Below are positions 48,851 to 59,700 of a DNA stretch of 64,000 nt, one piece after another. Both the position numbers and the translations under genes were made by a program. The notes beneath the pieces were generated by a model. That model was not told the DNA's origin. It did no database searches and was given only the letters and a program-made list of their open reading frames with translations. Within the stretch, counting starts at the first letter, position 1. Each line of letters begins with the position of its first letter. Location of the stretch: positions 13,896,146-13,960,145 of the forward strand of contig NC_047076.1 of NCBI RefSeq assembly GCF_902459465.1, given 5' to 3'. This DNA comes from Asterias rubens (taxonomy: Eukaryota > Echinodermata > Asteroidea > Forcipulatida > Asteriidae).

Positions 48851-50195
48851 AAGGGGGTAGATAGATAGGCCCTATTAATTAAATTAGGCCTTCCACATGC
48901 ACATTACTTCATACAAATTTTTTCTTGAAAATGTTTTAGCTTCAAGTTTATTTTTTAAATTATTTTCCTAACAACATTTGGCTGGTTGGGTGGGGGTGAC
49001 ACCATTCTAAACAATCTAATTCTACCTCCATGATCTAACTAACACTTCAGTAACACAACCTCTGGCTCTGATCTGTCTCATATAGTCATTTGAGTGAAAA
49101 GTAATGTCCGGGAAATGGGCAACATTGCACGTATAGCATTGCATGCATGCTGTAGAAGTAGATTGCTTTTCTGACTGAATGAAGCAATCGAGCGAAAGCA
49201 ATTCTCCACCTTTGTTCCCCCCAAAATCGTTAATGCTACACTCCCAACAAACTCTGAACTCTCAACAACCACATACCTCTAATTAATCACAGAACACCGG
49301 GGTTTAGCCATCATTTCATCGAAATAGAAAGCTGATGATCGTCACATTATTGTTGTGTTATTGTACGATCTGATAATAATGGGGTATCCTTACTTTGCAT
49401 AATTAATATGCGGAAGACCACTGTAGACCAATCAACTTTCCGAACACATATCACATGATTGACTGCGTAAACATTAGTCTTACTTTTGTGCCGTTGGTGG
49501 CGCTGTGTTTCTTTTTCGTTTGAGCGGATGAAACAAGATCAGCGATCCGTCTTGTTCTCGGGCATCCAAGAACACACCGCCAGAACTCGGCCAAAGATTC
49601 TTTATGTCTGTGATAATAACAATCATCTCCGACCGGACAAACAACAATACTTCAAGTAATACTTGCCAATGTTTTCGACTCGTCTAGAATGTATTTGTGG
49701 ATTTACCGCAAGCTTTATAATAATATGCGCCCCCAAACGAACAAAATAAATAAAATAATAATAATAATAATTAAAAAAAATAATATATAAGTAAGTAATA
49801 GCGCCCTCTATTTTTTCATGTTGTGCTCCTTAAAGTCGTTGGATTCTGGTAACGAAATCTGACGGACTTTAGTGTGTAAACAATCAAACAACGCCTTGTG
49901 ATTTGTTTACACTCTTGTTCAACAAGTCACTTCAAGAACTTTAAAAAGTTCCCAACTGGGTCGTGATAAAAAACGAAACTTTGTCTATATTTTGAATACT
50001 TTGATATTTATTGACTCCGTGACTGAGCCTGTTTGTAAATCACTTACTGATCCTGCCTCAAGGAGTCAAGCAATAAAGCAATTAAAACTGGTTGCCTTGT
50101 CAACGATAAAAACGAACCAAATCAAATGGAATTAAAATTGAACTTAATGTTTAGAAGGGGACTTTAGTTGTTTTTGAGTGACACTGACAGTCAAG

Positions 50196-53100
50196 ATGGC
50201 GTCTTCAAGTAGTGGAGGAAGAAAGTCTTCAGAACTGAAGATGATGATTTCTGCTAGTCATCAGGTTGGTTTCAATCGTCTTTCTTTTGATAAAATTAAA
50301 ATTGATAAAAATAAAATTAAAAATAAAAGAGCCACAGTTCAGAACTAGTACTAGTTACTAGTAACGGCCAGTCAGGAAGGGACTTTCCATTGACAGAATG
50401 GTATGCCTATTTTTTTTTTGATATTATATTAATATTAATAAATAAACTAAGGAAAAGTATGGCGCCACCACTTTTTTGTTTGATATGAAATAGTTTAATT
50501 AGTATCTTATTTTCCTCAATGAGATATCCCTTTTTGTAAAAATAAGTGTGGCGGCGCCATACGGAAAGTTATCCTTAACTAGTTAGTAATAGGTATTGTA
50601 AAAAATTGATTAATTTCAATAATCAAAAGATTAGAGTAGAATATTATTAATATTTGTATTTGGTGGAAAAATAATGTGGATCGTGTCGGAGCATTGGTTA
50701 GGAACAGTTCTATTGCCGCGCTTGAGCTATGCCCTATGTCACTTTGTGGCAGTGGTAAAAATCCCTTTTTATTTACTATGGATCAATCATGATAAATGCC
50801 TGCATCATAGAGGGCGCGATATGATCTGCTGGATTTATAATATTTAGTCAAACTTGAATATTGATTTGAATTATTTTCTTAACTAGACTAGGCCTATTCC
50901 TAACTACTCCTAGAACTATGAGGTTTCGTTTCGCTATCAACATTATGGGAGACGGTAGTGGAACGAAAACTCATAGTTCTTGGAGTAATTCTTAACTGAA
51001 CAGTCTTACTTTTGACATAAACTTAAAGTCAACTTATTAAAATCACATATGCAGATTCAACCTCATCGGCCTCATATTGAAAATATTGAATGGGATGTCA
51101 GAAGGAAACAAGGAGTGAATGTGATTGGGATTGATTGTGAAAATTTACTTTAAAAAATTGTGACATTGTTTCATTTGTTATTTCATTTTTATCTGCAGGA
51201 CGTTGATGAAATGAAGGAAAATCTTGACAAACTGAAAAAGTTGTCCAAGGACGACAAATCTGAGTCTGCAATGCTACGATCTCGGATTGATGAACAATCA
51301 GCGCTAATTTGCATACTGAAGCAGAGAGCTGATGAAGCTTTGACACAATCGCAAACCTTGAAACGCGTCAATCAAGAATTGGAAACATTCCGATGTCAAG
51401 CTCAAGAGATTATTGAGACAGAGATCAAGAAATCTAGTATGTTGGATCAGAGATTCTTTGAACTAGCTGAGAATCATGAGGAGATGATTCGGATTAAAGA
51501 TGATTATAAACACAGGAATGAGGAACTGGTGAAGGAAAATGCCCACCTGAGGAGTGAAAACACTAATCTATTCTCAGCTTCATTGAGAGAAAAAGATGAA
51601 CAGATAGATTCACTCCAAAAACATGTCTTGAGTCTCAAGGATCAATGCAAGGAATTAAATCAAGTCATCAGGTAAGAATATTGTTGTAAATTTGGCCAAG
51701 CATGAAATATCACAGTTGTAATGATCGTAACCCTCCATCCTGTCAGGAGGATTACGTACGATCATCCCAACTAGACATATATTTTTTTTTGGAATGATCT
51801 TCCCACGAAGGGAACTCCCACAAAGGGATATAAACACCAAGCTGGCAACGGCCAATCTCTCTCATACTAACATTGGTTTAACGTCTATGATTATGAATTA
51901 TACAAATCAAGAAATTTTGGTTCAGTAATTAGACGACAATATTTGCTCTAGTCATTGTGAAATCAGCAGTTAGCTTGGGATTGCAAGTCCTGCAGTCTAA
52001 CGACTTGACCACGGTGACATTAAAGATATTCAAAGAATGTGCAGTAAATCCAAATTTTTAAAACCTTAATTTTCTGTTTGTAAGATGTTCCCATTATAAG
52101 TACTGCAGCATTCTCCCTTAACGGTGGGCCGCTTGCCAAGTGTCAGTTAAAACACCTGAGGACTACACTCCAAGTGGTCTGGCTGGCTAGTTCCATTTTA
52201 AAAAGAATCTCTTACTCATTTGAAATAGGGACTTTTGTGAACAAGCTGAATGACTAGTGAAATGAAATGCTACTGCTCCTGCTGGCCAGTCACTAAAATA
52301 GTTTTAAGGGCAAACCCTGTATATTATTGGAATTACAAATTGGACGCAACGTGCATGTAACGTGCATGTAATAAAATATAGTTAGTTTTTAGGAAGCGCT
52401 TTTCACGCTTGAAGGGCGTCCCAAAGTGCTTCACATTATTACCCCGCGGGTGGATTTCACAAAGAGTTAAGACTAGTCTTATATCGAGTTAGGACGAGTT
52501 ACTCGTCCTTACTTTGGACTAGCTGTACGTTTTTAATATCTCCTAGTACTAGTCCTAAGTTAGTTAAGGACTAGGTCCTAACTCTTTGTGAAATCGGCCC
52601 CTGGTCATTGGGCCATTCCATCTCCCTGGGGAGTACCCAGCCTTGTACAACAAACATGTTCTACTCGGCTAAATCAATCACAAGAACCAACTCTGCCCTC
52701 AAATGTATGTAAATGTTTGTAATTTGTCTTGTTGCAGTCGACTCAAGAGTGAAAGTCAAGAGACAGAACAATCACAAGGAGATAGAATCAGGCTGCTTGA
52801 GAAACAACTTCATGATTCAAAAAGAAATTTAAATGGTAACATTTTACATTTCATTTTCAGTTGAAATCAATTGTGCAGAGTAATATATTTCGTAATGTTT
52901 AAAAAGGTATAATGCATTTCTTGTATCCTGTGAGGTAACCTCAATATGAAACTGAATAGAAGAAAATAAAACTCAATATTTTGTCTATTTCCTTTTTTAA
53001 ACCCTATATTTTTTATATTAATCTATATTCTTTAGCTGCCCAGTCTCAACTTAAACAACAATCCGAGAATCTTAAAAATGTTGACACCAACAGCACCCTG

Positions 53101-55483
53101 AAACTGGAGAAACTAAGGAAGGAGAAAGACGAGATGTTAGAACTTGCTATGCATCGGGGAAAGCTGGTACAGGTAAACGCAGAAACGTCAACAATAAAAC
53201 CAGGGCCAAATTTTATAGACACAAAAATAAGCTAAGCAAAGTAAAATTATGCTTACCAGAATAAGGTTAATCAGCCAAAAAACTATGTCACATGTAAAGT
53301 TTGTTCACTAGTATCCTGCTAATTATTGCTAAGCAGGGATATTTTAAGCAGTATTTTCTGCTGAAGCAGCTCTTTGAAATTTGGCCGAGCTGTAATTGGG
53401 CAATGCAACAAAGTATTGTAGGAAGATTGAACATTAATGACTGGGCGTTGTGTGACTTTGTGTATGTAAATTTCCACACTATGTTGTCAGAATTAGATTT
53501 TGGGGTTTCGAAATCAAGCATCTGAAAGCACACAACTTTGTGTGACAATGGTGTTTTTTCTTTCATAATTATCGCGCAACTTTGACGACCAATTGAGCTA
53601 AATTTTCACAAGTTTGTTATTTTATGCATGTGTTGAGATACACTAAGTTAGAAGACTGGTCTTTGACAATTACCAATAGTGTCCAGTGTCTTTAAGGATT
53701 ATTCTTCCTGCGTGGACTTAAGTATTATATTCATTTGATTTCTTAAAATTAATTCCCACTGTAGGATAAACAGAGAGAAATGAAAGAGCTTCAATCAAAG
53801 GTAGCTTCAGCTGAGAGAGAAGTGCAACGAATGGAGGACAAATTTGAGTAAGTTTTTCAAGACAATTTTTTTCCCCAACCCCATCCTAGTTCGCTTATTT
53901 TCTTTTTGTCCGAGTCTCATGTAAAGCGCTCTGTTCTCCGTAGAGCGCTATATGAATTCTTTGTATTATTATTTTTAATAAATCTGATTAAATGATTCAT
54001 GCATGAATCCTTCCTTAGATTTCCAAGGGTTGGTGTCTGCATATGAATGCTGTTGGTGAGCTTTGATGGCTTCAGCATTCTTGTGAACAAATTTAATAAT
54101 ATTTGTTTTGCTATTTTCTCAGCAAGTAGCAATATGTATTTAATACAACTTTCACATGCACTTTCTTTATAATTATGCCTATAAATCAGCATTACGACGA
54201 CGAATACCAATCTATGACCCTACCTTAAAGACACTGGACACCTTTGGTAATTGTCAAAGACGAGTCTTCTCACAGTCTAGAACAACATATGTACAAAATA
54301 ACAAACCTGTGAAAATTTTAACTCAATTGGTCATCGAAGTTGCTAGATAGTAATGGAAGAAAAACACCCTTGTCACTCAAAGTTGTGTGCTTTCAGATGT
54401 TCGATTTCGGGACCTCAAAATCAAATTAAAATATTTTTGTGGAAAATTACTTCTTTCTCGAAAACTATGTTACTTCAGAGAGTTTCTCACAATGTTTATA
54501 CTATCCACAGCTCTCCATTGCTTGTTACCAAGTAAGTTTTTATGCTTACAATTAATATGAGTAATTACCAATAGTGTCCACTGCCTTTAAGATATAACCA
54601 TATTAAGAAATATATGAAAACAATTTAACAATTAATTCATTATTTTATTTTCAAGACGTGAAGCAGCCCAAGTCTCAACAAATCTGCGAGTTATTCGCTT
54701 AAAAGATGAAAAAGAACAAGCTCAATGTACTTTAAAAAAACTGACTATGGTAAGATGATTTAAAAGTAATTTGTGTCATATTCATACATGTGAGTGCATT
54801 ACAAATATGAAACATGTACATAATTAAAAAGATATATTATGTAACTCAACATGCTCAATACATGTATGTACTTAATGCATTCATGTAATGAATTAGTTTA
54901 CCCCAGTACAAGGTGTGTCTCAGCACTACTTAAAAGATGCAAAGATCTGTACAAATTCAGCTTCTACAGAAGTAGCTTACACATATGATGACTTAAAACA
55001 CAGTATTACAAAATACTTGGTATGTAAGAGATGTTAAATTTGCATCGTGGATGCAAAATATTCATTTTAGCTTTTACTCATACACCGATGTGTGTACTTA
55101 AAAAATATCACAGGCATGTTTATACTCGGGTTGGATTCATGCGGTACCAGCTGCCAAAACATAGGATTCGAACTGCCTCTAGCCACCGGGCAACCTTGGT
55201 AGACTAGTTGGTAAGACACTGCCCTAGAATTGCAAGGGTCGTGGGTTCGAATCCCACCTGAGTAATATGCCTGTGATATTTTGTTTCACAGGACTCAGTA
55301 AATTACTGAGTATACAGTGCTAACACACATCAGTGTATGGGTAAAAAGCAAAATTAATACTTGGTATTTGTTTCTTTCATTTTTTTTTTTTTACAGGAAT
55401 ATGAAGCTTACAAAAAGCACAGTAGTAGTCTCCTTTCCAAAGAGCGATCTCTGAATGCCCAACTCAGGAATCTGGTCTCCTAG
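50196..55483 (+). CDS. Coiled-coil protein, probably CCDC89-like, 7 exons
   Basis: Exons: 50196-50264, 51199-51671, 52738-52835, 53036-53172, 53765-53847, 54656-54749, 55397-55483 (TAG at 55481-55483). Phases 0,2,1,0,2,0 are consistent and give 346 residues. The start codon lies in TCAAGATGGCG. After a Ser-rich N-terminus (MASSSSGGRKSS) the protein is almost wholly heptad-like coiled coil: MLRSRIDEQSALICILKQRA, then a long stretch ending LSLKDQCKELNQVIR, then LKQQSENLKNV, and a final RNLVS. The RSRIDEQ.LICILKQRADE block is what I recall from CCDC89 (Bc8 orange-interacting protein), a 374-residue human protein. No catalytic domain is seen. The gene structure is firm; the name is tentative. Confidence 0.8.
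50451..50574. mobile_element. Family H MITE in first intron
   Basis: Left GGAAAAGTATGGCGCCACC, right GGCGGCGCCATACGGAAAG. The AT-rich middle resembles that at 48628-48780 (TATTTCATATC/GATATGAAATA, in opposite orientation). Confidence 0.85.
52380..52670. mobile_element. Foldback element nested inside a SINE-like repeat
   Basis: Inner element about 52450-52602: ATTTCACAAAGAGTTAAGACT and the complement AGGTCCTAACTCTTTGTGAAAT, with a stem ACTAGTC/GACTAGT-like middle. It splits GGAAGCGCTTTTCACGC...CACATTATTACCCC from TCATTGGGCCATTCC...GGGGAGTACCCAGCC, the two halves of a repeat also seen near 32350-32460. Confidence 0.7.
53203..53396. mobile_element. Family E foldback element
   Basis: Ends AGGGCCAAATTTTATAGAC and CTCTTTGAAATTTGGCC, with AAGCTAAGCAAAGTAAAATTATGC and TTGCTAAGCAGG inside. 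It starts 30 bp after the donor at 53173. Confidence 0.75.
53470..53695 (-). mobile_element. Family A MITE, truncated
   Basis: Only the part from the internal palindrome region (GAATTAGATTTTGGGGT) to GTGTCCAGTGTCTTTAA remains. It ends 69 bp before the exon at 53765. Confidence 0.85.
53905..53975 (+). mobile_element. SINE 3' tail fragment
   Basis: GTAAAGCGCTCTGTTCTCCG, AGAGCGCTATATGAATTC and a run of ATT. It is the common 3' end of the tRNA-derived SINEs in this window. Confidence 0.55.
54225..54590 (+). mobile_element. Family A MITE
   Basis: Starts TTAAAGACACTGGACACC, ends GTGTCCACTGCCTTTAA. The inner palindrome is partly deleted (GGGACCTCAAAATCAAATT only). It lies 65 bp before the exon at 54656. 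Confidence 0.92.
55060..55370 (+). mobile_element. Family T tRNA-like repeat with inverted ends
   Basis: Left ATTCATTTTAGCTTTTACTC, right GTATGGGTAAAAAGCAAAATT. The tRNA-like core CTTGGTAGACTAGTTGGTAA ... GTGGGTTCGAATCCCACC lies between. An extra inverted piece (CTCGGGTTGGATTCATGCGG) precedes the core. It ends about 25 bp from the last CCDC89-like exon. Confidence 0.78.
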
Positions 55484-55954
55484 CAGAAACAAAGGTATCA
55501 ACCGTATGGAATAACCACTTTGTTGCTATGAAAGTTGGCATATCGTAGGGCATGCTGTATCCGCGTCTAAATGCGTACATCAATGGAGCAAGCAGCACAC
55601 AGCGTTCTCTGTTTGATTTCTACGGCACACGCACACGCATGCACATGCTCACAGACGCCAAGTTGTGGGCAGGTAATTGAAATGTAACATCATATTTGAT
55701 ATGGTCTATAAAATGACAACTCTCATCAAAACTATTGATCCAACATAACTAAATGGTATTGTAGGTTTATTAACTGTGTATAGGAACTGACATAGACATA
55801 GGATACCAGCATAAGTAAAAGTCTGCTACATTTATTTTCTGTATTTGAGGCCTTGATGGGGTTATATTTGCCCGTAGACACGTTTTTGTGTCCAGAGAAT
55901 ATGTAATCCTTTCAACTGTAGCACCTCAACTAATCCAACTCTTTTTTTTCTTAC

Positions 55955-55960
55955 AATAAA
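55955..55960 (+). terminator. Candidate polyadenylation signal for the CCDC89-like gene
   Basis: AATAAA 471 bp after the stop codon, following a T-rich tract. It is the first canonical hexamer I noticed in the 3' flank. Confidence 0.4.
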
Positions 55961-56019
55961 CCTCAACATTACTATTTCTTTGATAAAAATGCCATTCAAA
56001 CTAAGCCCTTATTTATTCC

Positions 56020-56760
56020 CAAGTTGGTCCATTGGAGTACTAGATTTAGACCCAAGTCAAATCATTGAGTACTACTTTTAGATCCAAATCAGTCCATTGA
56101 AGTACTGTCCTAGACTTGGACCCAAGTCAGCCCATTTGAGTACTAGATTTAGACCCAAGTCAAATCATTGAGTACTACTTTTAGATCCAAATCAGTCCAT
56201 TGAAGTACTGTCCTGGACTTGGACCCAAGTCAGCCCATTTGAGTACTAGATTTAGACCCAAGTCAAGTCATTGGAATACTAGATTTAGAGCCAAGTCAGT
56301 TCAGTGTAGTACTAGGTTTAGACTCAAGTCAGTACATTGGAGGTCATATACATTAAGACCCAAGTTGGAGACCCAAGTCAGTTCATTGGATGTCATATAC
56401 ATTAAGACCCAAGTTGGTTCATTGGAGTACTAGGTCGTATACATAAAGACCCAAGTCAGTTCATTGGAGAGATCATATACATTAAGACCCAAGTTGGTTC
56501 ATTGGAGTACTAGGTCGTATACATAAAGACCCAAGTCAGTTCATTGGAGAGGTCATACACATTAAGACCCAAGTTGGTTCATTGGAGTACTAGGTCGTAT
56601 ACATAAAGACCCAAGTCAGTTCATTGGAGGTCATATACATTAAGACCCAAGTCAGTTCATTGTAGTACTATAGGTCCTATACATTTAGACCCAAGTCAGT
56701 TAATTGGATTACTAGATTTAGTCCCAAGTCAGTTCATTGGATTACTAGGTCGTATACTTC
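56020..56760. repeat. Irregular tandem repeat of GACCCAAGTCAGTTCATTGG
   Basis: Around 20 copies of a unit built from AGACCCAAGTCAGTTCATTG, GAGTACTAGGTC and ATACATTAAG, in higher-order units of roughly 40-95 bp. The right edge overlaps the last codons of the SDR-like gene at 56729-56760. Confidence 0.88.
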
Positions 56761-59700
56761 TCCCACCGTCTATAGACATGAGTTGCCCTGTAACCATATC
56801 TGCATCATGTGACGCTAGGAAGGCAATAGTTGCGGCTATGTCTTTGTCTTTACTGTGCTTACTCGGCGGATAGTCCTTGTTCCCTTTCACTATCTAGATT
56901 AAGAAATCACATACACAAAGATTGAATCAGGGTTTCAGACAGATACTTCAAGGCAGTGGACACAATTGGTAATTACTCAAAATAATTATCAACATAAAAC
57001 CTCGCTTGGTAACGAGTAATGGGGAGAGGTTGATAGTATAAAACATTATGAGAAACGGCTACCTCTGAAGTGACGTAGTTTTTTAGAAAGAAGTAATTTT
57101 CCATGAATTTGATTTCAAGACCTCAAGTTTAGAATTTGAGGTTTCGAAATCAAGCATCTGAAAGCACACAACTTCGTGTGACAAGGGTATTTTTTTCTTT
57201 CATAGTTATCACGCAACTCTGACGACCAATGGAGCTCAAATTTTCACAGATTTGTTATTTTATGCATAGGTTGAGATACACCTAGAGAGAAGACTGGTCT
57301 TAAACAATTATCCTTAATGTCTATTTTCTCTAAATGTTATGATTGTTTATGAATGTAGTCCTGTAAATCGACAAAACCCCCTAAATAACAGTAATGGGGG
57401 GCTTTGGGACGTTTGGGACATTGTTGTTCCTTAAGCTGGCCTCAGGTCGACCTACAATTTTCTTGCCCCCACATCAGACTGTCTGCACAGTGCAGACAAA
57501 ATGTGCTCAGGTCACAACTGAGAAATCATGCGCATGCGATTTGTTCCTGACCGTCAGGATAATAATTATTTTGAGTAATTACCACTAGTGTCCAGTGCAT
57601 TTAATTTCATGATGTGAATATTTTTGAATCCTTTACTCTTCTACCAGTAAATTTGTGAAGTTAAATATTTATCGAATCTGCAGGTATTATACCACTACCA
57701 GTAAGTTGTTAAGTTGTTGAGCAAAGGTGAATGTTAATGGTAGCAAGTCAGTTTGCAATTACCGAAAAAAAGTTCAATGAGTTTGTCTTTGGTTCTAGGG
57801 GATTAAAAGGGTAGACATAAGAGTAACATTTGGAAGTGAAAAGAAACATTTCAATTGTGTACTTACAGTAGGTAGAATGAAAGAATGACTTGCGTCCAGT
57901 TCAGTTGACATACCAGGGCTATAGAAAAAACAATCATTATTTCATTTTCAAACAGGTTTAAAATTTTCTGGTTTGGCTTCATTAATCGTTAATTATTAAA
58001 TTGGTTAATGAGTTAATCTACAATTGTTATTCTTAACAAGAAAATAGATTCTGAAGTCGTGTGTTCCAATGATCAGGAACAGTTTTAGAATAGTTTAAGA
58101 TAAAACACACTTACTTTACAGAGTTTACTCGAACTTCATGTTTGGCAAGATCTGAAAAAAAGGAAACAGTAATGTCTTAGTTTTTGATTTGAGATTGAAC
58201 TATCAGTGTCAGTCACTTATAGCCATTGGACACTTTCGGAACAGAAACAAAATTAAAAGTTCACAGATTTACAAATAACTTTTAGGATTTACAAAAGGTA
58301 ATGGTGAAAGACTTCTCTTGAAACTATTCCATGAAATGCTTTACTTTTTGAGAAAACATTAAAACAATATCAATTCTCGATATCGAGATTTACGGATTTG
58401 TTTTTAACACATGTCATGACACGGCAAAACGTGCGGAAACAAGGGTGGGTTTTTGGGCACTGAGAAGATAGTATTGTCTTTTGACTGTCCAGCTGTATAG
58501 TGTTAATGTATCATTTTGAAGGCTAACATGCAAACATGAAATTCGATGCACTTATTGTTCGGTTGTAACAGCCTAACCTCATCCCGAAGTTCAGCAAGCG
58601 ACAAATTACACACAAAAGTAACAAATTTTGTAGTAATGTAATTGTTCCAGTAAAGTTTCTGATATTAAAATCATTTTGTTTTTGTTAATATTTTCTTGAA
58701 AGACTTGCTTTGTCAGCCCAACTTCTTCATATCGTGTATTATAACACCCATTACAAATATTCTGCCTTTTCATTCGTTTAGAGCGCGTTACATGATATGT
58801 CTTAGTTTTACTAGACGGCCGTGTGATAGTGAATCGTTTGCCGTATGATAGTGCATCGTTTGCCGTGTGATAGTCCAAAGACTATCACACGGCGTGCAGT
58901 ACCCAGACGTCTTTTTACCCACCTCGAACCCAATCAGTTGTGCATGTGTGTATCTGAAACGCGCGTACGAACATTACATTTACTAAGATGATAAATAGTC
59001 TGTTGGGGTGTTATAAAACAAATAATGACTGCTTTAACTCGTGCTTTGGTTAAAACTATGACTCACTCGTTGATCCCCAGACGGTTCCATTTTCCCTCGG
59101 ATGCGCCTCCGGAAAAAAAGAACGCTCCGGGGATCACCTCGGGAGTCGTAGTTTTAACCATAGCACTCGAAGCAGTCAATATTTTTGTACAGGCCACTTA
59201 AACGAGAAGATTTATGTACAAAAGTCTTATCATGGAATGTTCTAAATTTAAATAAATGTTACTTACCATGTGCTAAACTTCTCATAAACTGATCCAGTGT
59301 TGTCCTGACCATGCCATAAACAAGTTTTTCAGAACTCTAAAAAAGACAACCATGTAAGCATGTTTAGAGAAGGGTTACAGATCTGTACAAAAACAAACCA
59401 TGTTGACATGTTTAGAGAAGGGTCGCAGGGACCCACAAAAACAAACCATGTTGACATGTTTAGAGAAAGATTGCATGAGACATGTTTAGAGAAGGGATAG
59501 GAACTATTTTCTTCAGTGTCAGCAGTAGTTTACACTGTTCTTGTATGTTGTTAAGATTTTCATAAGATTTGTCTTCCTATTTGTGGAATGTTGAGTGTAA
59601 TACAGTACTGAAATAAAAGGTAGGATAACTCCTTAGTAACTTACTGTTGTTAAACTTTGATCGTTGTAGTTATTTATAATGCAACCTGGAAAGACAATAG

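Larger units (their letters stand above)
48180..50195. other. Divergent intergenic region between TMEM98 and the CCDC89-like gene
   Basis: The two genes point away from each other, so both promoters should lie here. I see no TATA box that I would trust. The region holds a CGCC-rich patch (48515-48605), the family H palindrome and telomere-like repeats. Confidence 0.55.
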
